This document shows, piece by piece, positions 27,986-36,847 of a DNA stretch of 43,306 bases. A program made the position numbers and the translations under genes. Source of the DNA: an uncultured Pseudomonadales bacterium (lineage in GTDB: Bacteria > Pseudomonadota > Gammaproteobacteria > Pseudomonadales > Pseudohongiellaceae); the NCBI GenBank assembly GCA_943789335.1, contig CALSTS010000005.1, forward strand, positions 1 to 43,306, written 5' to 3'. A model generated the notes under the pieces. That model made no database searches and was not told the origin of the DNA. It saw only the letters and a list, made by a program, of their open reading frames with translations. The first letter of the stretch is position 1. Each line of letters starts with the position of its first letter.

Positions 27986-29482
27986 CTAGTTTGCCGCAAT
28001 GAGGTTTGGTCTTTGCGCTAAGTGGTCAGTGATTTGTTCATAGGCCAGAGCAAACTCAAGTACTTTCTGATCTTCACCGTAATTACCAATAATCTGCATT
28101 CCCATTGGCCTGCCTTGGTTATCAAAACCGACAGGGACATTGACAGTGGGCAATCCGCCGAGACTGGCATATAAAGTAACTTCCATCCAACGGTGATAGG
28201 TGTCCATCGCACGACCATTTATCTCAGTAGGCCAAGGTGTTTCTTTTGAATAAGGAAATACTTGTGAAGTCGGCAGCACTAAAAAATCGTGACTTGTAAA
28301 CAAGTCGTCTAATTCTCTATACCAATTCCCTCGAATCATATTCGCACGAGCGACATCGTTCTCACTCAGGCTAAGGTATTGCTCAATTTCCCAAACTACC
28401 TCCGGTTTGAGTAGAGAGTTAGTTGTTGGATTGTTATAAAAATCCAGCATGCCCTCACGTGAATTATGACGTAATGTAGTCCAGGAAAACCAAAGGTCTG
28501 GCAAATCTATTACTGGCATTATGTTTTCGACATTGGCGCCAGCCTCAGCAAGAGTCATAATATTCGACTCACACAAATCAAGAATACCTGGCTCCATTGG
28601 GAGGTAACCATCAAAGTCACCCATCCAAGCTAACTTGATGTCTTGAAGGTTCAAAGGAGAGAACTGTTCTGCTACTGGGCTAGCAGAAATAGTCTTCAAC
28701 AGACGGATGGTATCTTCTGTGTTTCGACCCATGGGGCCTAAAGTTGAAAGAAGGCGAGGTTCAGGCGCTATGCCGTCGACAAGGTTTGAACTGGGTCTAA
28801 AGCCAATAATATTATTAAAGGCTCCCGGATTGCGTAATGAGCCCATCATGTCACCACCGTCCGCTACTGGCAGCATGTGCGTAGCAAGACCGCTTGCAGC
28901 GCCACCGCTACTGCCTCCAGCAGTAAGGTTTGGGTTATATGCACTGCCGGTTGCACCAAATATAGGGTTATACGTTTGCGAACCAAAGCCAAATTCTGGC
29001 ACATTGGTTTTGCCGATAATGATTGCACCCGCATCTCGCATGCTCGTGACAATTGCTTGGTCACTGTCCGTTGGAGCTATTCGATCGGCGAACATTGGTG
29101 AGCCACTCGGTATAAGCGTAAGCCTGCTACCGCAGATAAGATCTTTCACCGCATGCGGCATGCCATGCATCCACCCGTGATATTCCCCTCGTGAGAGAGC
29201 CTGATCAGCATCAAAGGCTTGGTTGAGCAAGTCATCGTCATCCGCCATGCTAATAATGGCATTGTAAACAGGATTATAAGTTTGAATTCGATTGAGATAG
29301 GCCTGCATGACTTCGACACAACTTGCATGTTTGTCTCGAATGGCAATCGATAATTCGCTTGCACTTAAATCAGTCAGGTCTGCGGAAAATTTAGATGAGG
29401 CATCAATACAACTAGTTAGACCCGTTATAGAAGACGTGACACCAACTGCTAATGAACTTCTTAAAAACCCGCGCCGTTTCAT
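27986..29482 (-). CDS. Amidase-signature enzyme, predicted Tat-exported lipoprotein
   Basis: 498 residues. The N-terminus has a twin-arginine motif (RRGFLRS, residues 3-9) and a lipobox LTSC ending at C25, so it is predicted to cross by Tat and be lipid-anchored in the envelope. The amidase-signature triad is visible: K113 (AVKD), S191 (GGSSGGAASG) and nucleophile S215 (GSLRNPG), with family-typical spacing. Such enzymes hydrolyse amides, including peptide amides and aryl amides. It heads an operon with the secreted D-aminoacylase-type enzyme, so both may act on the same periplasmic N-acyl or amide substrates. Confidence 0.86.
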   Translation of the reverse strand: MKRRGFLRSSLAVGVTSSITGLTSCIDASSKFSADLTDLSASELSIAIRDKHASCVEVMQAYLNRIQTYNPVYNAIISMADDDDLLNQAFDADQALSRGEYHGWMHGMPHAVKDLICGSRLTLIPSGSPMFADRIAPTDSDQAIVTSMRDAGAIIIGKTNVPEFGFGSQTYNPIFGATGSAYNPNLTAGGSSGGAASGLATHMLPVADGGDMMGSLRNPGAFNNIIGFRPSSNLVDGIAPEPRLLSTLGPMGRNTEDTIRLLKTISASPVAEQFSPLNLQDIKLAWMGDFDGYLPMEPGILDLCESNIMTLAEAGANVENIMPVIDLPDLWFSWTTLRHNSREGMLDFYNNPTTNSLLKPEVVWEIEQYLSLSENDVARANMIRGNWYRELDDLFTSHDFLVLPTSQVFPYSKETPWPTEINGRAMDTYHRWMEVTLYASLGGLPTVNVPVGFDNQGRPMGMQIIGNYGEDQKVLEFALAYEQITDHLAQRPNLIAAN

Positions 29483-29642
29483 ATTGAATACCTATTTTAG
29501 TTTTGAGACTTAATCTGATTTTGGCAATATTGTTAGACGATGGCTAGCTATTTATAAGATATAAAAATTAGAGCAAGAGAATAATTATTTGACCAAAGAG
29601 TTAAAAATTATTTTATGGCCATATTGGATTGGTGAGACATTA

Positions 29643-29798
29643 TTATTTTAAGACCCCATTTTTATGCATAGCTTTTGCGTAGAAGCACAAACAGAGTGCC
29701 ACAATAAAAATAATGGCGGTGAATATAACAGAAAAGGCACTGCCTACAACTTCTAAACCATTTGATAAAACATAGTTTTGGAACGAAGTAATTGTCAT
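29643..29798 (-). CDS. Possible short membrane ORF or C-terminal remnant
   Basis: The last 51 codons of a longer minus-strand open frame look like protein: SNGLEVVGS, a single hydrophobic helix (VIFTAIIFIVALCLCFY), then a basic tail AKAMHKNGVLK. Upstream of this the frame is only the shadow of the + strand lipoprotein gene. It could be a small membrane protein starting at ATG 29798, which lacks a ribosome site, or the tail of a lost gene. No family recognised. Confidence 0.25.
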   Translation of the reverse strand: MTITSFQNYVLSNGLEVVGSAFSVIFTAIIFIVALCLCFYAKAMHKNGVLK

Positions 29799-30482
29799 GG
29801 AGAGTGTTTGAACAATTGGACTCCCGTCCGTGCACCTCAGGTTACAGTAGACAGCGGTGAGTGGACAATCATTGAACATTCCTCTGGAATTAATCAATGG
29901 GTCTTCAGAGCTAAGCCGCTGTACACCCATAACAGAGATACTCGAAGTCGCAGCTTTGCCGGTAGCGATGTGCCAGGGTGGCATAATGTTTACACGCAAC
30001 GAGCTGTGACTCCGCCCGATGAGTTCACCGTACAAGATGCGGCCTTTGGGGGGCAGGTTCTGGCCGATGCCCGCGGCAGAACGGTATACCTTTATAACTG
30101 CAGGGACGATTCCGTTGCACAGCTCGCTTGCGATCACCCCGATTCGGCACAGGAATATCGTATGGCTATATGCGGTGGTGGTGAACCCGAGGTGTGTCGT
30201 GAGACCTTTCCCTATGTTGTAGCGTACGCCGGTGCCAAGAGTGAGAGTAGTCTTTGGAGTGTGATGGCAATTGATCCAAACACAGGACGCCGTTCCGCCG
30301 AAGACGAAGAAGGCACGCTGCATGTTTGGGCTTACCGCAGCAGGCCGGTATACACTTACAGCGGTGACCAAGGACCTGGCGTTACCTATGGCGATGCGTT
30401 CGGGGAATTCACTGGCTCACGCAACGGCTACAAAGCGTTCGTATTGCGAGACGTTTTTCAAAATAATCATTTTAGGAGATGA
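29761..30482 (+). pseudogene. 'Secreted repeat' lipoprotein (PF03640-like), 5' end missing or broken
   Basis: The open frame 29778-30482 (TTG start) encodes two repeats of the secreted-repeat type: SNCHGECLNNWTPV, then GEWTIIEHSSGINQWVFR-KPLYTHNRD and later TLHVWAYRSRPVYTYSGD. Such proteins are normally exported, but no signal peptide is present here. Removing one T near 29774 and one A near 29785 extends the reading upstream as FDKTSFGT into SNCHGEC, which fits the family; before that nothing plausible is seen and a minus-strand hydrophobic ORF begins. So the gene is truncated at its 5' end. Its GC content is visibly higher than its surroundings (34 of 60 bases at 30061-30120). The next gene follows after 38 bases. 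Confidence 0.6.
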
Positions 30483-30520
30483 GTGTGATGATACCATTAT
30501 CTACGAAGGAGAGATTATCA

Positions 30521-31612
30521 ATGCCACAAGTTTGGAATGCTATCAAAACACCTCAAGTGCTTTCTTTCGCAGTTTTTAGCACCATGTTGGCGGTTGCAGG
30601 TGCGGCAACAGCCGAGCTGCCCGAACCACATCAACAAGATGGCCGAATCGGCTTCGTGCTGACAGAAAGGCATTGGGCAATCTATGAAACTGAAGCGAGC
30701 ACAGAGTGTCCTCAAGGTATGAACAGACGGGGCTCGCGCGACCTCTTCGCACAACAGTTCCCCGAGGATAGCAATGTAGAGCGGACAGTAGTTGATACTC
30801 GACTCATGATTGAGGCCTATCAGTATCATACTAATACAGCGACGACAGACATATATGGTTCTTTACCTTATTACGAGGCACAGGGGAATGTATCCTACGG
30901 CCTGAATCTAGATGGTGAAGTTAGCGCTGATGATTTTAGGAACCCGGCCGGTGAAGAGGGAATAGATAATCAGCTATACCGTGCACTCGGTTGTATTACG
31001 GGCTACCGCAATGACGGCCAGTATTGGCTTTTCGAAAACAGTTTCATGATTAACAATGGCTCTAACCGCTGGATGATCGAGCTGTCGGGTGTGGATGATC
31101 TCGTCAATGACGACGACGTAACCGTCACTACTTACCGAGGCCTCGATAACCTCCTCGCTGACGGCACTGGCGAGGGTTTTAGTGCTGGTGGCACGCAACG
31201 AGTCGATGCCCGTTGGGGCCAAAGCTTCGTTGAGGAGGTTAAAGGTAAGATCGTTGATGGTGTGCTGACCACTGAGCCGATTGCTCAGGCAAAAATCCCA
31301 TGGTCACAGCCCGGAGTGCTTGATGGCTACCACATTTTTAAGGATCTCCAGTTTCAACTCAAGCTAACGTCGCAAGTGGCGCAAGGGCTGATGGGGGGAT
31401 ATGTCGATATAGAGCAGTACAATCACCGGTTCAGAACTAGTTGGTCTTCGCATCATCAGAACTACGGTCAGAGCTCCTCTGCATCGGAGTACACTGCACT
31501 GAAACGGTTGGCGGATGCGTATCCGGATCCCGAGACCGGTGCCAACACGGCCATATCCGGGGCCGTGGAGGTGACTCTCACTCAGGTCTACATCGTGCAC
31601 CCCGATGAGTAA
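30521..31612 (+). CDS. Secreted protein of unknown function
   Basis: 363 residues from ATG 30521, chosen because AAGGAG lies 9 bases upstream; an in-frame ATG at 30479 overlaps the previous stop but has no usable ribosome site. A signal peptide ends AVAGAATA. The mature start is ELPEPHQQDGRIGFVLTERHWAIYET, followed by ECPQGMNRRG. The rest is rich in Asp, Gly and Tyr (for example WMIELSGVDDLVNDDDV), with no helix-like membrane part and no motif I recognise. The gene shares the higher GC and codon style of the truncated lipoprotein gene upstream, so both may have arrived together. Probably periplasmic or surface-exposed. Confidence 0.6.
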   Translation: MPQVWNAIKTPQVLSFAVFSTMLAVAGAATAELPEPHQQDGRIGFVLTERHWAIYETEASTECPQGMNRRGSRDLFAQQFPEDSNVERTVVDTRLMIEAYQYHTNTATTDIYGSLPYYEAQGNVSYGLNLDGEVSADDFRNPAGEEGIDNQLYRALGCITGYRNDGQYWLFENSFMINNGSNRWMIELSGVDDLVNDDDVTVTTYRGLDNLLADGTGEGFSAGGTQRVDARWGQSFVEEVKGKIVDGVLTTEPIAQAKIPWSQPGVLDGYHIFKDLQFQLKLTSQVAQGLMGGYVDIEQYNHRFRTSWSSHHQNYGQSSSASEYTALKRLADAYPDPETGANTAISGAVEVTLTQVYIVHPDE

Positions 31613-31746
31613 AGATTATCATCACAGGACACTGAGACTTCGAGCTAAACCCTTGATGCACCGCTAGTTAAATCTTGCGCTGTGAAAAGGTGAATAGCAT
31701 AACGCGCGGATGTACTGACAATTAAACTTATTGGAGAAGTAGTTAC

Positions 31747-32583
31747 ATGAAATATAATAATAAAATTACAACGGTTCTCGCCTTATTGATTCTCACCTCT
31801 GGTGTTTCATACTCAGGGCACGCTAACGCACAAGTAGATTATGTCGGTGAGGGCTCTTACATTATCGATATATTAGACAATGGCGGTAATATCTATGGGG
31901 TTTTCGTTCCAGGTAATGAAGGCGTGTACTCAGTTGATATGGCTGAAGAACTTGCAAGCAATGAGCAACTTGATTATCTCTTCCTAAATCTTGAAGGAAT
32001 CTACACAACTGCAGCCATCGATGTGCTTGTAGAAGGTATTTCAAGAGTACCCCCTGCGGATCGCCCTACACTTCTGGTTCGAATTCCAACCATAGATGAT
32101 GCAGGTTACGAGCTCACTTTACAGCGTATCAACGAAGTTCTTGAGCACGGCGGTGACGGTATTGTATTCCCACACATTAGTTCAGCAGCAATGGCCGCCT
32201 ACTTATCAGGTTATATGGAAGGTCTAGGCGTCGATGTATGGAGCCCACAAAACCCAGATGGAAAATTCATTACTGTCTATATGCTTGAAGATGGCCATGC
32301 CATTACACAAGCCTATGAAGTTGCTGAAGTCGGTGGCTACAGCTTTCTATCTTGTGGTATTGGCAGCCTTAGTGGAGATCTAGGTAGCTCCGAGTTAGGA
32401 GAGGCAGGTTGTTTAGAAGTCTTAGCGCAGGCAACTCGCGGAAATTATCCAAGTATGATGACATCTTACACACCAGACGCTTTTGCACAACGTGTTGAAG
32501 AAGGATACACAGGATTATTGAGCATCTGGAATGACGATACTACAGGCATTTTCAGAAGAGCTCGTGAAGTGGTAGGAGATTAA
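31747..32583 (+). CDS. Exported HpcH/HpaI aldolase-like protein, active site altered
   Basis: 278 residues with a signal peptide (VLALLILTSGVSYSGHANAQ), odd for a cytoplasmic aldolase family. The barrel is recognisable: LFLNLEGI (family: DLEHG), LVRIP with the conserved Arg at 112, HGGDGIVFPHISSAAMA, and a C-terminal CGIGSLSGDLG matching the family's GPxDLSxSLG. The catalytic His after LE is a Gly (84), and the metal-binding Asp of GPxDLS is Ser (207). E181 may keep the other metal site. So class-II aldolase activity is doubtful. A binding or lyase role in the periplasm is possible. GC returns to the window norm here. Confidence 0.7.
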   Translation: MKYNNKITTVLALLILTSGVSYSGHANAQVDYVGEGSYIIDILDNGGNIYGVFVPGNEGVYSVDMAEELASNEQLDYLFLNLEGIYTTAAIDVLVEGISRVPPADRPTLLVRIPTIDDAGYELTLQRINEVLEHGGDGIVFPHISSAAMAAYLSGYMEGLGVDVWSPQNPDGKFITVYMLEDGHAITQAYEVAEVGGYSFLSCGIGSLSGDLGSSELGEAGCLEVLAQATRGNYPSMMTSYTPDAFAQRVEEGYTGLLSIWNDDTTGIFRRAREVVGD

Positions 32584-32646
32584 GAGGACTTCTTTTTTAT
32601 ATAAAAACAGCTATAGAGTCGTTCTTGTCATGATTGGAAGCAAAAT

Positions 32647-33009
32647 TGGTGGAGGCGGGGGGATTTGAACCCCCGTCCGTCAGTACTCTGCCTTTGGCTC
32701 TACATGCATAGCATCGTTTATTGAGTTAACTTCTCACGACCCAACGCGCAGGGTGTTCGAAGCGAGCTTGATACTTTTTAGCCCTTAGGAGTCAAGCACT
32801 CCGCCGTGGCGATCCTGTTCTATATGACGATTGCTAAACACTGGTTTACAGGCATCCCTGTGGCAATCGCTAGCTGCTATATTAAGCTGCTAGAGCGTAG
32901 TTTTCGTCGTTGGCAACTATAGTAGTTGCATAGATTGATTTACGAGAGCCTATACTCTCTCGACATGCACCTCGGGTTTTATAACCGGCGTCGAATCCAG
33001 AGCGCCCCC
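32647..33009 (-). ncRNA. ssrA: Transfer-messenger RNA (tmRNA)
   Basis: The 363-nucleotide length equals that of mature E. coli tmRNA. The 5' end GGGGGCGCTCTGGATTCGAC (33009 downward) and the 3' end with T-loop GGGTTCAAATCCC and terminal CCA (32647) form the tRNA-like part. The tag frame at 32914-32882 reads ANDENYALAA then TAA, a typical gammaproteobacterial tag. tmRNA with SmpB releases ribosomes stalled on broken mRNA and marks the peptides for ClpXP/ClpAP. smpB lies 1.8 kb away on the same strand, with the SulP gene between them. Confidence 0.96.
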
Positions 33010-33043
33010 AATGTGTTTCTTACTGCTTATAAACTACCCGTGC

Positions 33044-33049
33044 ATTATA
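33044..33049 (-). promoter_or_regulatory. Extended -10 promoter element of ssrA
   Basis: The minus strand reads TGCTATAAT, an extended -10 box, placed so that transcription would begin about 28 bases before the mature 5' end; the leader would be trimmed by RNase P. No convincing -35 box is seen, which fits the extended type. Confidence 0.6.
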
Positions 33050-33083
33050 GCACAGTCGTATTCTCTAGATTGTGACTAGCTCT

Positions 33084-34609
33084 TCAGATTTCAACTGCCA
33101 CTTTATAAATTGGGTCTTCAATAATATTAATATCAATAATTTTTTCGGCGTTTTTAAGTAACTTCAAACAATCTGAGCTTAGGTGCCTTAAGTGAACTTG
33201 CTTGCCAGCACGAAAATACCGTTCGGTGATTTTGTTCAAGGCTTCTATGCCCGACATATCTGCTACGCGACTTTCCTGGAAATCGATAATGACTTTTTCC
33301 GGGTCGTTATGCACATCAAATTTTTCAGCAAATGCCTGGGTAGAACCAAAAAATAATGGGACCGTATATTTCGTAATGTTTGGTGCCATCTTCATCAATA
33401 TGTTTACGCGCGCGAATGCGTTTCGGCATTTTCCCACGCGTACATCAGGGCTGAAATGATGACGCCTACTAAAACGGCAAGTGCGAGGTTATGGAAAAAT
33501 ACAGTGATGGCCGCGACTAATATACCAACGATGTTATCGCGCATAGGCATTTTGCCCAGCGCTCTGATGCTGGCCCATTCAAAGGTGCCAATGGCCACCA
33601 TAATCATTAATCCTGCTAGTGCTGCTATCGGCATTTGTTCGATATAACTGGCACCATACATGATGAAGATAAGCAGCATGCATGAAGCAACAATGCCTGA
33701 GATGCGTGTGCGGGCACCGGAAGAAATGTTAATTAAGCTTTGCCCGATCATGGCGCAACCACCCATGCCAGAGAAAAAGCCAGTTACGACATTCGCGAGG
33801 CCCTGGGCAACCGATTCTTTATTACTCTTGCCACGGGTTTCTGTGATTTCATCAATCAGGTTAAGCGTCAGCAAGCTTTCAATTAAGCCAACGCCAGCCA
33901 CGATAAAAGCATAAGGCAAAATGATCATGAAGCTTTCCCAGGTAAAAGGAATCTCGGGAATATGGAAAGGCGGAAAGCCACCTTGAATGGAGCTGATGTC
34001 GCCAACGCTTTTTGTGTCAATGCCAAGCGCGAACACGATGGCCGTGCAAACCAAAATTGCCGCTAAAGGTGCGGGTACCGCTTTAGTAAATTTAGGTAGC
34101 TGCCAAATTATCAACATGGTGATTAAGACCAACATAAGCATGGTGCTTAATTCATTGCCCATCATCCACGCATCATTGTTTTTAAATGTTGCTAATTGCG
34201 AGGTGAAAATAACAATTGCTAGGCCATTCACAAAACCGAACATTACCGGGTGTGGCACTAGCCGAATAAATTTGCCTAATTTTAGAAAGCCGGCGCTCAT
34301 CTGAATTAAACCAGCCAGCACAACCGTTGCAAAAATATATTCCACTCCATGGCTTTGTGCGAGGCTGACAATAACTACAGCGATGGCACCAGTGGCTCCG
34401 GAAATCATACCCGGACGGCCTCCAAATACCGAGGTGATCAAACCAACAGAAAAAGCCGCATAAAGACCGGTAAGTGGTGATAGACCGGCAATCAAAGCAA
34501 ACGCGATGGCTTCTGGTACTAGGGCTAGGGCTACGGTTAATCCTGATAAGACTTCATTAGTAAGATTGACCCCTTTGGTCAAATCAAAGAGGTTAAAAAC
34601 TTGTTTCAT
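33084..34609 (-). pseudogene. SulP-family anion transporter with STAS domain, frame-broken near the end
   Basis: The membrane part (LVPEAIAFALIAGLSPLTGLYAAF, VFGGRPGMISGATGAIAVV, LIESLLTLNLIDEITETRGKSNKE) is intact from ATG 34609 to about 33424 and is typical of SulP carriers for sulfate, bicarbonate or similar anions. Two shifts then occur: one A extra at 33421-33423 and one extra C at 33358-33360 (read on the minus strand). Corrected, the linker reads ARKHIDEDGTKHYEIYGP, then LFFGSTQAF leads into a STAS domain (VIIDFQESRVADMSGIEAL) ending at 33084. About 510 residues in all. I prefer ATG 34609 over a TTG 51 bases upstream. It sits between ssrA and smpB, which are often closer together. Confidence 0.8.
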
Positions 34610-34639
34610 AAAAAAATTCCAACAAAAGAGTGCCCCGAC

Positions 34640-34659
34640 TGAAACAGTTTCTTGTTTCA
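34640..34659. promoter_or_regulatory. Short palindrome upstream of the SulP gene
   Basis: TGAAACA (34640-34646) and TGTTTCA (34653-34659) form a perfect 7-base inverted repeat with a 6-base spacer, 30 bases before the SulP start. It may be an operator or a leader hairpin. No regulator is identified. Confidence 0.35.
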
Positions 34660-34803
34660 ATCAAGCTAGGGTTTAAAGAGTTTAAATAATAGTCAGTACA
34701 ATAGTGTTGGAGGGGTACTTAAAAGGAATTTCAAGTTGGCTCTTTCTTCAGGCGTACTACAACTTCAGTAAAACGAAAGGTGATTATAACACAGACAGGA
34801 TAA

Positions 34804-35283
34804 TTAGCCTCGATTAGAATGACTCATGACGCGACGTTTATCCAGATTCCATTCGCGTTCCTTTTCAACCGCGCGTTTGTCGTATTCGTGCTTACCTTTG
34901 GCTAAAGCGACTTGGCATTTTACCAAGTGACCTTTCCAATACATTTTACTGCACACGCAGGTGTAACCTTTTTGTTGAATGCCAGCAAATATTTTGGCGA
35001 TTTCTTTGCTGTGTAAAAGTAATTTACGAGTGCGAGTAGGGTCTGCGACCACATGCGAGCTAGCAGTAGCCATTGGTACGATTTGCGCACCCAAGAGCCA
35101 GGCTTCGCCATCTTTAATAATCACATGAGAATCGACCAGCTGTACTTTCTTCTCGCGCAGGCTTTTTACTTCCCAGCCAGTAAGCATGATACCTGCTTCT
35201 ATACTGTCATTAAGGAAATAGTCGTGCCGTGCTTTTTTGTTAACGACAATTGTTGAATCATCGTGTTTATTCTTTTTTGTCAT
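34804..35283 (-). CDS. smpB: SsrA-binding protein SmpB
   Basis: 159 residues from ATG 35283 (MTKKNKHDD); another ATG three codons earlier overlaps a TATAAT box and is less likely. Family motifs are [24 protein letters not shown] and [13 protein letters not shown], and the basic C-terminal tail [18 protein letters not shown] that enters the mRNA channel is present as [13 protein letters not shown]. It binds the tRNA-like part of tmRNA and brings it to stalled ribosomes. It is normal in length and cytoplasmic. Confidence 0.95.
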   Translation of the reverse strand: MTKKNKHDDSTIVVNKKARHDYFLNDSIEAGIMLTGWEVKSLREKKVQLVDSHVIIKDGEAWLLGAQIVPMATASSHVVADPTRTRKLLLHSKEIAKIFAGIQQKGYTCVCSKMYWKGHLVKCQVALAKGKHEYDKRAVEKEREWNLDKRRVMSHSNRG

Positions 35284-35290
35284 GGCGCGC

Positions 35291-35296
35291 ATTATA
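35291..35296 (-). promoter_or_regulatory. Candidate -10 box directly upstream of smpB
   Basis: A perfect TATAAT on the minus strand lies only 7 bases before the chosen ATG, so the transcript would have almost no leader. The -35 region is poor (no TTGACA-like word at the right distance), so the match may be chance. Confidence 0.3.
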
Positions 35297-35413
35297 AGGG
35301 CAGGGCGGGGTAAAACCTATTTATTCACGGGTTTTCTGGTAAACTCCGATCACAATAAAAGCAGCCAAATATAGTCTTTATGTGAGTATTACGAGTGAAT
35401 AGAGAGAGTGTAG

Positions 35414-36838
35414 ATGTCAGGTTCTAGAGGACAATTCAGTTCAAGACTCGGGTTTATTCTTGCAGCAGCGGGGTCCGCGGTAGGCATTGGTAACTTGGTT
35501 GCTTTTCCGGTTGTTGCTACCAAAAATGGCGGCGGCGCTTTCCTAGTAATTTACATCGCTTTTGTTGCCCTCATTTGTTTTCCCGTGATGCTGGGAGAAA
35601 TTGCCATGGGGAGAGCGTCCAATAAAAATCCGGTTGGTGCTTTTTACGCCTTATCAGGAGGCAACAAATTCTGGGGGCGTTTAGGTGGGCTGGCTATTCT
35701 TACGCCATTTATGATTGCTGTGTTTTATTCTGTAATCACCATTTGGATTATGCTGTATATGCTGCAATCTGCATCAGGCAATCTTGATCGTCTGGCCGAA
35801 CCAGCCGCCTTCGGTGAAATCGTATCTTCACCGACCTTGTTTTTTTATATGCTTATTACAATGGCCATCGTATTTTTTATTCTGGCTGGCGGGGTAAAAG
35901 GTGGTATAGAAAAAGCCGCAAAAATTTTAATGCCAACCTTAATGATAATGCTAATTGCCTTAGTACTTTTTGTCTTGACGCTGGATAACGCGGTAGAAGG
36001 CTTAAGGTATTATTTGGTACCTGACTTCAGTTTAATTAATAGCACTGTATTCCGAAGTGCTTTAAATCATGCCTTCTTTTCATTGTCTTTAGGTATGGGG
36101 ATTCTTATTACTTACGGATCGTATTTTAGTCATAAAGAAAAAATCGTGAATGCTACCCGCCTGGTTGCAGTGATGGATACGTCGGTTGCGTTCATTGCCG
36201 GCTTATTAATACTGCCCGCAATATTCGCGATGAATCCAAACGTGGATGTGCAGACCTTGTCGGAAAGTAGTGTGAGTTTAATCTTTTCCTATTTGCCACA
36301 AGTGTTTTTAGAAATGGAAAATATAGTGGGTTATACCGGCGCCAGTATTTTGGCCACTTTCTTTTTTATGTTGGTGCTGTTTGCTGCAATGACATCCTTG
36401 GTTTCCATTACTGAAATTCCTATTGCCTGGATGATAGATGAAAAAGGCTATAGTCGTCGTAAAGCGCTGGCAGCAATGGGTTTAGTCGCCGGAGTCTTTA
36501 TTGTACTAGCGACCATGTCGCTTGGGATGGTGGATCGCCTTTCTTCTATGGTCACTTATGGAGGGGTTAATAAATCGTTTTTTGATGTGATTTATGATCT
36601 CTTTTACGACACGATTTTACCGTTTATAGGCTTTCTGGTGTGTATCTTTTGTTCATATCGCTGGAAGCGGAGTGAGTTCATGCAAGAAGTTGGAGAAGGC
36701 GATGAGAGTTATACTACGTCCTTGTTAGCTTCATATGTAAATTTATCTTTAGGCACTTTTATTCCTGTGGTTTTATTGTTGGTGTTCGCCAATAACGTTG
36801 CTCAGATTTATTTCGGTTACAACTTGCTCGGTTTTTAA
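35414..36838 (+). CDS. Sodium-dependent transporter of the NSS/SNF family
   Basis: 474 residues with about 11-12 membrane helices, as in bacterial NSS carriers. TM1 reads AAAGSAVGIGNLVAFPVVATKNGGGAF, the unwound substrate/sodium site (listed here in one piece only to show the region; key parts are GSAVGIGN and NGGGAF). In LeuT the equivalent of LVAFP is FLRFP, so the gate arginine is replaced by alanine. Later helices show HAFFSLSLGMGILITYGSY, the TM6 region. Such proteins take up amino acids or related compounds with sodium. Substrate unknown. It lies divergent from smpB and 9 bases before ratA, so it is probably co-transcribed with ratA and rnfH. Confidence 0.88.
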   Translation: MSGSRGQFSSRLGFILAAAGSAVGIGNLVAFPVVATKNGGGAFLVIYIAFVALICFPVMLGEIAMGRASNKNPVGAFYALSGGNKFWGRLGGLAILTPFMIAVFYSVITIWIMLYMLQSASGNLDRLAEPAAFGEIVSSPTLFFYMLITMAIVFFILAGGVKGGIEKAAKILMPTLMIMLIALVLFVLTLDNAVEGLRYYLVPDFSLINSTVFRSALNHAFFSLSLGMGILITYGSYFSHKEKIVNATRLVAVMDTSVAFIAGLLILPAIFAMNPNVDVQTLSESSVSLIFSYLPQVFLEMENIVGYTGASILATFFFMLVLFAAMTSLVSITEIPIAWMIDEKGYSRRKALAAMGLVAGVFIVLATMSLGMVDRLSSMVTYGGVNKSFFDVIYDLFYDTILPFIGFLVCIFCSYRWKRSEFMQEVGEGDESYTTSLLASYVNLSLGTFIPVVLLLVFANNVAQIYFGYNLLGF

Positions 36839-36847
36839 ACCTTACTC

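Noticed and set aside
29799..30371. Long minus-strand open frame opposite the secreted-repeat lipoprotein gene
   Set aside because: Its sequence has no domain sense there, while the + strand shows repeated family motifs. Only its last 51 codons look like protein.
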